Shown in pieces: positions 19,132 through 29,053 of a DNA stretch of 36,025 bases. Each line of letters begins with the position of its first letter. The first letter of the stretch is position 1. Position numbers and translations under genes: made by a program. The DNA comes from Nemertoderma westbladi. Taxonomy: Eukaryota; Xenacoelomorpha; Nemertodermatida; Nemertodermatidae. Location of the stretch: NCBI GenBank assembly GCA_032718475.1, contig JAUCBJ010005055.1, positions 1 through 36,025 of the forward strand, read 5' to 3'. Under the pieces are notes generated by a model, which saw only the letters and a list, made by a program, of their open reading frames with translations, had not been told where the DNA came from and ran no database searches.

Positions 19132-22100
19132 TTAAGAATGCTGTGCCGGCTTGTCAACAAAATTGCACCGCCACAACTCCCTATCACCCATGACATTTGC
19201 TAGATCATCCGCATCTTCAAGGCCAGTGTCCTTTAAGATGCGTCTCAAGAAAGTCATGGGCTGTCCACCATGCTTATTCACTCCATGAGGCTGCCAAAGT
19301 ACAAGATTATGCACTGGCTGGTCCTCACGGCGAAAGCAATGTCCTGCAAAGCGGAGGCGATTTTGTTCTAGTGTCAAGCTTGGGGGAACCAATGAGACAC
19401 CTCCAATGTTATATAGTGTCTGGTTGGAGATGTGTGCATTGTACTTGACACAATGAACCCGGCGTAGCATTCTTGTGAATGTGCCATCCAGAGATTGGGT
19501 GTCCTCAGCAGTTAGAGCCCAGCATGGACTCCCGTAGAGGAGTACTGGAACTACTGCTGCTCTAAATAATCGGACCTTAAGTTTCCGATTAATTCTCGGT
19601 GACTTCCAAATCCTGGAAAGCCTATTCAAGGCTGCCCATGCCTTTCCCTTACGTATTCGAAGGTCCTCACCTGACTTCCGGATCCATGATCCCAGGTAAC
19701 AGAAGTCGTCCACATGCTCAAGCATACCATCCTTTGAGCTTATGCTCATCCGATCAGAGACTTGTTGAGGACTTTCAAAGTTAACTGTCAAAATTTTGGT
19801 CTTTCTGGAGTTAATAAAAAGACCAACACTAGAAGCAGCATGTTCTAATGAGCTGAGGAGCCGTTGGGCTCCCTCTAATGATTCTGAGAGTACTCCTAAG
19901 TCATCAGCAAAGTCTAGATCAGTTAGGTACTTGGCAGGATTTCCTCGACTTCTGGAGCCAGTAGGTGGAGTTATCATCACCCCATCATCATTATGATGAT
20001 CTAAGGACATGCGTAGAACATAGTCAACCACAATAATGAACAAGAATGGTGCAAGTGTGTCTCCTTGGAGGACGCCCCATAACACTTCAAATGGTTCTGT
20101 GTCACCGTCAACAGTAGACACAAATGTTGTCGAACCATCGTATACTGATCTGATTGCTGCAATAATTTCATCAGGAATCCCATATAATGAAAGTATGCTG
20201 AACATACGTGAGCGAGAGACTGAATCAAAGGCCTTGAAGAAGTCAACAAAGATAACAGCCAGATGCCTGTCTTTCTTTTTTGATAATTCTTCAATTATCC
20301 TTCTAAGTGCCAAAATGGGCTCCATGGTCCCACGACCTTTACGGAACCCATTCTGATTTCCACGGAGCAGTCTCTCAATGGGATCCCTGATGCGATTTAA
20401 TATAATTCTATTGTATAGCTTTGCAGCAATCGAGATCAATGAGATTCCCCGAAAAGAACCATAGAGTGTTAGGTTGCCCTTCTTGGGAACTGGCACCAAC
20501 TTATTTGTTTTCATTTCTTGTGGGACTCTTGTTGTTCGGTACATGTCTACTATGATGGGATAGATGAGCTTTAAACACTCAGGTATTTTAAAGACCTCAG
20601 GGGGAACACCATCTACTCCACTGGCACGATTGGTCTTAATGCTCTTTGCAGCAGCCTTCACTTCTGCAAAGGAGATATCGCCAATGGGAATATCTGGGAG
20701 TACAGACTCAGACACTTTTACTTCTATAAAGTTATCAGGCAATACCCTGTCATTATTGAGGAGCTTTTCAAAGTGGGCTTTCCAACCATTGAGGCGATCG
20801 GCTGGTGATTCAGCCTTAACCTTGGTGGTTGGTTGGCTTTTCTGCCCAGTAAGCAAATTGATCGATTTCCATGCCTGGGATGATTTCCTGCTGTTGTCAG
20901 CATCATTGATGGCATCAACCTGTTGGTTTATTAGCTCCTGTAGATTAACAGAGTACTGCCTGTTCAGGGACCTAGATGCAGCCTTAACTGCATTCTTGGC
21001 CGCTGTAGTCTGTTTGAGTCGGGACTCTTTCTGCGCCTTATGAAGGTCATTTCGGCACTTCTGAATTTTGTTGTCAGTCCAGGGGGCCCTTTTCCTGTTT
21101 CGAGGGTATACAGGAACTGTTTCTGCAGCTGCTAACTTAACTGCTTCTGTAAAGGCAGTATAGCCCTCACAGTGATCTGCCGCCTCAGAGGCAAGAGCCT
21201 CATACCTGTTGCTCAGCTGTAGTGTGAAGCTGGATCTCACACTTGGCTGTTGCAACAGAGAGGGCCAGTCATGCCGCGGCAAGGCAGATTTCGTTGTTCT
21301 GCTAGCACGCAGACTAAGTCTTACCTTGGCCACAATAAGGCGGTGATCACTGGAGAAGGATCGAAGTGTAAATGCATTACAGTCTTGTATAGAGCTCCTG
21401 TATTTCCTACGAAACAGAATATGGTCTATCTGGGACTTGTGACCACGGGATCCACTATTAGTCCATAGCTTTCCAGTTCGCTTCTTGAACTGGGTTCCAG
21501 CCGAAAACAATCCATTTCCAGAGATAAAATCCTGAAGATGGACAGAATTTCGGTTAACACTATTGCTATAGACCCAGGGCGATGTAGGTGATTGATGTAG
21601 ACTTGCATTAAAGTCTCCCAGGAATGTTAAGAATGCATGCTGATCCACTCCATCAGTAGCTGCTTGTAGATTGTGGTAGAAATTTCCCACCTCTTCTACA
21701 GGGGCAACACTAGTTGGAGAGTAGCATACAATCAGAACCACCTTAGGAAACTTCTTGGCCAGTCTTCCAGAACATGAGAAGTGGCAACGGATGATGCGGT
21801 TAGAGATTTGGTCTATTTTGTCCAATGCTGCATGTGCAGTTGGATTCATCAATAGACCAATACCACCATTGCCACTATCATCTGCTGACGCGAGGGCGAG
21901 TCGCCAACCGCCTCCCATGTCCTTAATCAGAACCTCATCAGTCTGTCCAGTCTGCATTCGGTGCTCTTGAACACCCACTGCGCTAAGAGAAAGCTTATCT
22001 GCCAAGGCAGTCAGCTCACCTTGTCGCATTGGGGACCCGAGTGTTAGGGTGTTTACTGAGGCTAGTCTAGTGACTTGCCTCAGATTCACTAATGGCTTTG

Positions 22101-22335
22101 TTGGTCGTGGTGGAACATGAGAGTAGCCTCCAACTCCAGAATCCCTCTCCCCCTCACAATCTGGCCTCCCTGGGGACCCGGGGTTTGGGCCAGAAAGGTC
22201 ATCAGGAAAGGGACTCAAAGAATTGTTGGCTTCTCTCTCTCCAGTAGGGGGTGAGACAGGCAGCCGGTCAGGAGATAACTGACGCCTGTGAGGCCGGTAA
22301 TTCCACTGGCCTCTAGTGGCCGGACCTCCGCATTG
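19132..22335 (-). CDS. LINE endonuclease-reverse transcriptase
   Basis: An unbroken frame of more than 1,050 codons ends at 19132. The endonuclease (EEP family) starts near VNTLTLGSPMRQGELTALAD; its catalytic signatures GVQEHRM, FLGDFNAS and SSDHRL are all present. The RT follows with GFRKGRGTMEPILALRR, VIFVDFFKAFDSV, LWGVLQGDTLAPFLF and LDFADDLGVLSES, where the catalytic box is FADD. The C-terminus ends with RILKDTGLEDADDLAN and VMGDRELWRC. Such enzymes nick target DNA and prime reverse transcription of their own RNA in the nucleus. The open frame reaches back to a TAG at about 22336, but I see no ATG in frame before the endonuclease; the first in-frame ATG is within it (MRQGEL). The start is therefore uncertain, perhaps a non-AUG start or a frameshift from the upstream ATG frame at 22418. 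Confidence 0.9.
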   Translation of the reverse strand, partial: QCGGPATRGQWNYRPHRRQLSPDRLPVSPPTGEREANNSLSPFPDDLSGPNPGSPGRPDCEGERDSGVGGYSHVPPRPTKPLVNLRQVTRLASVNTLTLGSPMRQGELTALADKLSLSAVGVQEHRMQTGQTDEVLIKDMGGGWRLALASADDSGNGGIGLLMNPTAHAALDKIDQISNRIIRCHFSCSGRLAKKFPKVVLIVCYSPTSVAPVEEVGNFYHNLQAATDGVDQHAFLTFLGDFNASLHQSPTSPWVYSNSVNRNSVHLQDFISGNGLFSAGTQFKKRTGKLWTNSGSRGHKSQIDHILFRRKYRSSIQDCNAFTLRSFSSDHRLIVAKVRLSLRASRTTKSALPRHDWPSLLQQPSVRSSFTLQLSNRYEALASEAADHCEGYTAFTEAVKLAAAETVPVYPRNRKRAPWTDNKIQKCRNDLHKAQKESRLKQTTAAKNAVKAASRSLNRQYSVNLQELINQQVDAINDADNSRKSSQAWKSINLLTGQKSQPTTKVKAESPADRLNGWKAHFEKLLNNDRVLPDNFIEVKVSESVLPDIPIGDISFAEVKAAAKSIKTNRASGVDGVPPEVFKIPECLKLIYPIIVDMYRTTRVPQEMKTNKLVPVPKKGNLTLYGSFRGISLISIAAKLYNRIILNRIRDPIERLLRGNQNGFRKGRGTMEPILALRRIIEELSKKKDRHLAVIFVDFFKAFDSVSRSRMFSILSLYGIPDEIIAAIRSVYDGSTTFVSTVDGDTEPFEVLWGVLQGDTLAPFLFIIVVDYVLRMSLDHHNDDGVMITPPTGSRSRGNPAKYLTDLDFADDLGVLSESLEGAQRLLSSLEHAASSVGLFINSRKTKILTVNFESPQQVSDRMSISSKDGMLEHVDDFCYLGSWIRKSGEDLRIRKGKAWAALNRLSRIWKSPRINRKLKVRLFRAAVVPVLLYGSPCWALTAEDTQSLDGTFTRMLRRVHCVKYNAHISNQTLYNIGGVSLVPPSLTLEQNRLRFAGHCFRREDQPVHNLVLWQPHGVNKHGGQPMTFLRRILKDTGLEDADDLANVMGDRELWRCNFVDKPAQHS

Positions 22336-22418
22336 CTAATGTAATCCATAGTGGGGGTTGGGGGGTGCTTTTTTGCCGAGTCCGCTCTCGGGGCAAATAC
22401 CACACCCTGGTTTGCCAT
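22215..22418 (-). CDS. Small upstream ORF of the LINE, 67 codons
   Basis: From the ATG at 22418 the frame reads MANQGVVFAPRADSAKKHP and stops at 22215, overlapping the beginning of the long ORF in another frame. It may be a short regulatory uORF, or the true N-terminus of the polyprotein joined by a one-base shift that is natural or mutational. The ATG lies in the loop of a 7-bp hairpin (22403-22429). No domain is recognised. Confidence 0.35.
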   Translation of the reverse strand: MANQGVVFAPRADSAKKHPPTPTMDYISNAEVRPLEASGITGLTGVSYLLTGCLSHPLLEREKPTIL

Positions 22419-22800
22419 TCCACAGGGTGGGTGTCGCAATGGAGTCAGATATGAGGCCCATCACCCATATCTACTCTGGCGCACATGACCCACCATTGGC
22501 TGTTGCAGCTCATCTGCTGGGTCATGCCCTGTACCCTTGCTGCCAGGTACAGGTCGCAGTGAAGTGCTCTCAGAGTGGACATGAGAACACTCTATTCCTG
22601 ACCAGCCATTGGTAGATCACCATCTGCCTGGTCAGGCCATATACCCCTGCAGCCAAGTATATGGGTCCTTAATCCAGGACCAAGGGCGTCCTTATCCCAG
22701 AACGAAGGGGGTCCTAGTTACAGGACCAGGTTTGCCCTAGTAAGAGGGTCTATGCAGCTACAGGTGGCACCTCCTTTATGCTGCATGGAGGTGGCAAGTT
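22403..22800 (-). promoter_or_regulatory. LINE 5' leader: repeated paired hairpins
   Basis: Three successive units each hold two hairpins: CACCCTG (22403-22429) then AGATATG (22447-22472); CATGACCCA (22484-22526) then CCTGTACC (22528-22553); CCTGACCAG (22597-22636) then CCATATAC (22637-22664). Two GGTCCT stems (22664-22681, 22710-22727) and a CACCTCC stem (22768-22793) follow. Between units two and three the stems differ at several positions but remain paired, which argues for selection on RNA structure. Internal promoter or ribosome-recruiting roles are possible, but this is inference. Confidence 0.6.
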
Positions 22801-22850
22801 TTCTTGATCAATGACCTAGAATACCTGACCTGACCCTGAAGGTAAACATA

Positions 22851-22971
22851 ATAAAATATGATATCACTACACAACCAGTGTAGCAGTGCGGTAGGCTTAC
22901 ACGGTAGGTAGGTCAAACCCTAAAGCCTAGAACATTATTATATATTATATATACGAATTATATATACAACA
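22851..22971 (-). repeat. 5' LTR of element D, second part
   Basis: Continues the LTR interrupted by the LINE, sharing GGTAGGCTTACACGGTAGGT with the 3' LTR. It ends at about 22971 in TACAACA. No matching target duplication with the outer edge at 16126 was found. Confidence 0.65.
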
Positions 22972-24799
22972 TTAACATTAACATTACAACTGTAGGGAAT
23001 GATATATTTTTATGTTTTTGTTAAGATGACATTCTAGATGTAGATGTAGGAAGTTGTGATCAATAAATACGACCTGTAATATTGCTTGTTATCTTTATTT
23101 TGTATTACTGTTTATTTGTTGTTATTAACCTGTAGTGGTTATCTTTATGTTGTATTACTTTTTATTTTTGTTTATTAACCTGTAGTATTGGATATCCTTG
23201 CCTTTCAGTAAGTTGTTAAGATGTAGTTTATTCTTTAGCGGGATCTTAGAATTCTCTTCAATAAGATATTTTGCAGCATCGAGAATTGGCGCAATCACCT
23301 GGTTATTATCTTCGCATTCCTATTGGATAAAGAAGTATTGGCCAATGACATTTCATTATCTGTTTTGGTTTTATTATAACTTTACATACAAACAAATCTT
23401 TTTGTTTAGAAGACCCCGACCCATATCCTTTACAAATTTTTATGTTTTGGATAATAATTAACAATTTTCATGAGAATACCGAGAGAAAGCCGCCCCAATA
23501 TTAGATTATTACAACAACATATCCATTGGGTAAGAAAGTGGAGGAGAGCCAGCCCGTCTCTTAATTTTTTACTTTGTATTACGCGATCAATTTTCACTTT
23601 TGCTTGCTTTTTTTGCTTGTGGTTGGCCTACACTTTTCACACTTAAATATTTTGGTTGTGAAATGTTACAGGGCATAGCGATCTGAGATATTTCATTTAT
23701 ATTTTATTATGAGAGGAAGAAGAACATACAACGTTATTTACTATATATGTAACAAAATAATTGTTTTCGGGTTTAACTTGGAAGCCTTAAGATTATAGTT
23801 AGAAATCACTCTAAACTACATTGTAATCCAAAAAATAACATTCTACGATGAATAGAACTGGAAATAATAGTGTTCGAAATTTCGAAAAAATGTGCACTTT
23901 TTAAGTGCATTTTGCACTAAGTGCACATGCGCTTTGCCCAAGTTGTATCCTATTTCAAACACTACAATCTATTCTCTATCCAATGAAAAAGATTTCAGAT
24001 CAAACGGCCCCGTAGAACCAGAGTTATTGATGTTTAAAAAAAGATACTCGAAAATTAAAATTTCACTTGGTTATCAGTTACATTGAAACCTAAGTTCGTG
24101 GGTTCGAAAACCAATATAGCCCATTCTGAATTTTTGCAAAAAAATATTATTTTTATTTTCTCACTAAAATCGCTCTAACTTCGGTTCTGGTGGTCCAAAT
24201 TTAATAAAATTGGTATATTCTTTGCCGTAATTTTTTTTTCTATCTTTTAAAAGGGGGTCATTTTTGGCCCCCAAAAAAAGAAAAAAAAGGGCCAAAATTA
24301 CGCAATATTTTTCGACCCTTAAAATTCGTAATTTTAATTACAAATGTTAAGAAAAAAGATAGCGGAGGTAATTTGCTACATTTTAAATATACTTTTGGCG
24401 CAATACGCTAAATTATAATGGATTAGCGATTTTAAGAAAAAAAAAATTTTTTCGTCCCTTTTTTATAAGTAGTATATTTCACACGATCGTCTGCCGCTTC
24501 AGTTATATAATAGCTATGGCGCTGTAACTAACGCTGAAAGATAGATAATTTGACGCTCTATAATAAGACTGTTTAAACTAGAAAGCCAGCAAGCTGGCTG
24601 GAAGGAACCCGGGGGAAAAATCCTAGCCAAGACTATTACAAAGAACTATGTCAGTCAGCAGTAAGTAAACTAAAATGGTCTAAACTGCAAGGCTTGAGGC
24701 TAGCTGACTTTGTGGCTCGCCCCACATAATAAAAAATGCAACTTAGCTACCACTAACAAAAATATAATATGAAGCAAATAATTTCATTATCAAGCACGT
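22972..24799. other. AT-rich intergenic or ancient repeat DNA
   Basis: No supported gene. Short frames such as 23198-23461 and 23892-24086 lack any recognisable feature. A nested inverted repeat TGTGCACTT/AAGTGCACA lies at 23891-23927. Short symmetric elements also occur around 24255-24285 (GGGGGTC with GGCCCCC) and 24575-24600 (GCCAGC/GCTGGC). Confidence 0.5.
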
Positions 24800-26057
24800 T
24801 GTACGCGCTTTTGAAGACCTTTAGCAGTTTAACCTGCCAAAATTTATATGTCTTTTGATTTATAAATATACTTTAGAAGATGACAAATATTTAATACCAA
24901 TAAACACAACATTAGCAGAAGCCAGCCTAGTGCGCGTCCATTCACCCGCTGGATAATCCCGGGAGGCTGGATTCTGTCGGCTTAGATTATTATTGCAGTG
25001 AAGCTTACGGTATTGTATTATTCGATTGATCGTTAATAATTAATTTCTGACTAATATTATTCACTTTCGGGAAATATTAACAGTTCCTTTTAGGACGTGG
25101 CGCTCTATCTAAGTAAACAGAGATATGACTTATACTAATCACAACGGTAAGTCGGTAAGGCTTATGATTCACGTATGAGGCGCATTCTTTAGGAAATGCT
25201 TAGTTATCAGCCACAATCATGCACACTACCGGTAACACACAACACTGCTCACTAATTTGCCGACCGTCAATGAATTTTATCATATATAAAGAGAATAGCA
25301 ACGGACTCATGTAGGGCTTATCAAATAGCATTGAATTCAATACACACCACAATAATATAAGTCGCAATCGCTATATATATAACCCGCCTCTCTAACCTGT
25401 AGTGTATCAAGAAAATTGGGAAATTTGGGTTCTTTATAAATGTTCTCCAAATAATATTCAACCAAACAACAGCAAACTATTAAGACGGTAGGTTAAGATA
25501 TGATATGAACCGATATGTACAGTGATATGCACTGATATGGACCGATATGTGAGTTGTTATGAACCGATAACAGTCATACACTCTATAATCTTAAGCCTAC
25601 TAATGTTTCTTTCTAGAGCCGTTGTTTCTGGCTTAGACAGCAATAACAACAAAGTATCAGTAAAAAACTGTAAGACTGAACAATCCCAGTATGATCGGCT
25701 CAAAGCTCCACATCGACAGAAAGAATCGCTCTGATTGGCTGAAGCCAAACAAAGAACCATGCGTCCAATGGCTGTTTCCATTTAAGCAACCAGCTGTTAG
25801 ATGTCGTAATCTGAATCATCACGGCTAAGCTGTGTAAAAGTATTTGCCGTATTGCGGGTTTTTTTGCCTTACCATGTCCGCTAAAACACGTATATAGCCG
25901 AATGACTTTTATGTCCGTTAAAACACCTGTAACGGTACCTTGCGGGCGAGGGGAATATATATACAGTTAGAGAACCTTTTTTAGAGTATTCCAGCGCCTG
26001 GGGGGAAACTGGATTGCGAAGCAAAGGGGCCAGTTATATCCCACAGAAGCTTTTACA
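24800..26057 (-). repeat. 3' LTR of BEL/Pao-like element B, 1,258 bp
   Basis: Direct repeat of 34231-35461, with TGTACGCGC at one end and CTTTTACA at the other (TG...CA on both strands). GGGAGCGG, a plausible polypurine tract, lies just inside it on the minus strand (26058-26065). Similarity to the other LTR is high over 24800-25640 and the last 80 bp. About 330 bp between (the U3 side) is different sequence. A GATATGNACC-type short repeat is expanded at about 25497-25570. A candidate TATA word is at about 25956-25966. Confidence 0.8.
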
Positions 26058-27692
26058 CCGCTCCCAGAAAATGGGATTTGAGTCTATGAAATATACAAAA
26101 TCACAGTTTCTAATATACGTAAATACTCTAAACAGTTAGTCTTTCTTGCGCGGACGGCGTTTACGCAGTTTTTTAAAGCTAGCCAGAGTCCTTTTCTCTT
26201 TGGGGCGAGCCACTTTACAAGGAGGGCTATAACTCCTGGGTGAAGGGTGCAATATGATTGCATCAGAGGGTGTAGAATTATGGTCGGTGTATCCGCCAGT
26301 CGAAGTGCCGGGTTGATTGGCATCAACGTCGGGGGAGAGGGGTCTAACGGCTTTGAGAGCGCGTTTTTAAGACAGCCGCTCTTACGGGTCCTTTACGAGT
26401 GGTCTGAACGAGGGCCGTGGGTGGACTATAGGCAGCTAGAAACCTCCGGGGTTTAATGGTCCTTTCCAACTCGCGTTCACGGGCTCGGTATTCGTAAGGC
26501 CGTCGATATACTTCCTGTAACTCGATATGCGTGATTTCTGTTCGACAGAAGCGAATAGATAAGGATGGAACGCATAAACTCCTTCGTAAGCGCGTCCAGG
26601 ATAATAGCGATGGCGCGAATCACAATGTAAATCAGCGTTCGCTTCCCAAGCTCTGATGTAACGTAGTGTGATCATTTCATCTACGCTTTCCAAATCGTGA
26701 TTAAAAGGGCAATCGAAACTGGCGTGTCCCTTTAGTTGACAATGGTGACATTGAGTCATAAATTGAGGACAAACCGCAAAAATATGCAAGTTATTGAGTC
26801 TGCAATATGCGCAATAAATTTCCATCGCCGGTTGTTCGTGGAAATAGGAACAGCGGACGTTTGTGTCCATGGGCGTAACATGGTCTCTCTATGCGCATAA
26901 CCGACAACGTTGCCGAGAAACATAGTTGGCATGGCGATAATCGTACGCAGTGAGACACTGTGTACCTTGATACCATTCTAGGATGTAATCGTTGTCGCTG
27001 TTCCGGGCGCGATAGGCTGAATCTCCTCAGATTCTAGGCATATTGGTTCGTCTTCCCAGTCTGTTACGAATAGAATTTTCGTGATCTATTCTCGGTTTAT
27101 CGTTACGACTCCGCTGGGTATGATATTTAAATAGAACCATTTCCCTTTCAGTGTCTACATCGTCCGTATCATGTAAATCGATAGGATGGCCGGTAGTTAG
27201 GAAGTCCATATACGTACTATTACGATGCGTATAGCGAGCGGTGAATTTTCGATAGTCCAATTCACGCGTAAGTTGCTCTTGGGACATCGGCGGTTCGATA
27301 TAACGACCATCGTCCTCCGTAATGGTTGGATCGGTTTCACCGCGTATCAAGCTATCCACAAATGCTTGTAAAGGTAGAGTATATCACTCCCTGATACCAA
27401 GATCATCTTCTATCAACTCCGTCATATCTGCTATCTGAGTTTATTAATATTGAAATGAGTTTATGTTTAGGCGAGCGGACGTCGCTACCTACCTCTCTTT
27501 GCCCCCGGACAGTGGGATTCTCAGCGCCGATGTACCGTCGTCGCGGTGTTTACGCCAACATGTAGCAACAGCACGACAACGATAACCGGCACAAGTCACT
27601 CCACTGTCCGTCCCAAAGGCTTGGATCCACTTTAGGTTCTTTCTATAGGAGAGTTGGGCTACTTTTACAATTTCACTAGCTACTGTAAACAT
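26058..27692 (-). pseudogene. Cys-rich (multi-zinc) Gag-like protein at the 3' end of element B
   Basis: One minus-strand frame runs from MTELIEDDLG (about 27422) to 26436, broken only by two TGA and one TAG. It has MDFLTTGHPIDLHDTDDVD, then a Cys-rich domain at about 26912-26715: QRCRLCA, VRCSYFHEQ, YCAYCRLNNLHIFAVC, PQFMTQCHHCQLKGHASFDC. It then reads RYIRAWEANADL and RYYPGRAYEGVYAF. The tail continues in shifted frames to a very basic end (FKKLRKRRPRKKD, stop near 26130). An ATG frame at 27489-27692 may be an earlier N-terminal segment. Cys order and spacing match remnant C (14320-14560). RNA or DNA binding is likely; role unknown. Confidence 0.5.
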
Positions 27693-29053
27693 ACTTTAGC
27701 AGTAACATTCACCTATAAACGCACAAATTCCACACAACTGTCACCAATTGTACACATACAGGCCATTTGTCCGTTAGTCAGTGCCTTCCAGAATGTCACG
27801 TTATTACTGTGTATCTTTGGATACTAACAGTGTGCTATGTATTCTCTATGCTATGCAATGGGACAAGCTTTCTATTGTTCTTTTAACTTGCTTCTAATTC
27901 TAGCGTGGGTGTTGCTATGGTGACATTATGGAAAGCTAGCGGTAGAATTAGGGTAATTCTCATGCATACAGATCTGGAATGCTATTTAATAGTAATTCTT
28001 TAATTGTCAATATCCTCTTTATACATGATTTTATTAATTTTATCGGCTATTGACTATATGTTGGAGATTCTCGCACTCTAATACACTCAATAGGATGAAT
28101 CTCCGCTCCCATGATCTATTAATTAATGGAATTTTGGGAATGTTATAAATTGCACAAAATGACAATTTATGAAATTCATTTAAAATATGAATTTAAATTT
28201 ATTCCCGTGAATTTTATTATTTGATAGTACAATTGACACAATTTGATTCCAGAGCAGGTCTGGGGACATAGGATCCTTAATTCTATGAAAATTGTCTTTT
28301 AAGAGTATCGGTAAGTGCTGCGATATCTTAATTGACTAGAAATTTTAAAGGATCTGAATTTTACAGATTTTAATAAATATTAAGTTAATATTTAAGATAG
28401 GCACCGATTTATTCCAGAACTTGTCTGGGGACGTTAACCACTGATTCTAGAATTTGTCTTTCAAATATATCGGTGGGTGCCGCGATATCTTAATCGACTA
28501 GAATTACAGATGGTCAAAAGGTTTAACAGATTTATTTGCGTTTTACGCTACTGTTATAGGGACATCACGCTACTATATGTATTATTATATATGGTATGAG
28601 AGCAATATCGCACGAAGCAATGTCAGTGTGAAGAGGCAAGTCGTTTCCAAGGTCTACCCAGAGCTTGGTTTAGCCGAGACACGAGGATCTGAACTTTGCA
28701 TTCCTAATACTCTGCCTACCAATAATACTTAAATATAGTAGGAGCTTTATTGTACTTTAATAAGTACGGACATTTCATCTTACTGTAGTCACGTATTTAT
28801 AATATGATACGGAGAGTAAGGAAAGAGAAAAAATAATTATTTCTCGCCGTCGCACTAAATATATATTATATGTAATTACGTACGTAATAAACACTAATAT
28901 ATTGCACTAATCTACTAAATAATCACTAAAATAACATTCTACTAAATAAAATTAAAGGAAACGATTATAATAAAATTACATAATAATACATACATAAATA
29001 TAAAATAAAAACAAATATAAAATGATATAGTCACACGCCCACTCCATATGTTA
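27693..29053. other. AT-rich non-coding part of element B with an imperfect tandem duplication
   Basis: No gene is seen. About 28245-28400 and 28405-28550 are imperfect copies sharing TGCGATATCTTAATTGACTA-like and GTCTGGGGAC words. The rest is AT-rich. Confidence 0.5.

Larger units (their letters stand above)
19096..22838 (-). mobile_element. Near-complete LINE (non-LTR retrotransposon), about 3.74 kb
   Basis: The element is bounded by the 12-bp direct repeat AAGGTAAACATA (19084-19095 and 22839-22850), a clean target-site duplication. The empty site survives in the sister LTR at about 16190 (TATCAAGGTAAACATAAT). It contains a structured 5' leader of about 500 bp, one long ORF and a short 3' end of about 36 bp without poly-A. 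A single ORF with an N-terminal apurinic-type endonuclease and a central RT fits RTE-like or related LINE clades; the exact clade needs a tree. Confidence 0.88.

Noticed and set aside
20564-21043. Plus-strand frames opposite the LINE
   Set aside because: Shadows of the minus-strand endonuclease-RT ORF; no independent motif.
27420-27692. Possible intron (GTAGGT donor near 27490, AATAAACTCAG acceptor near 27440) in the Cys-rich gene
   Set aside because: Joining these sites does not put the upstream segment in frame with MTELIEDD, so splicing is not supported.
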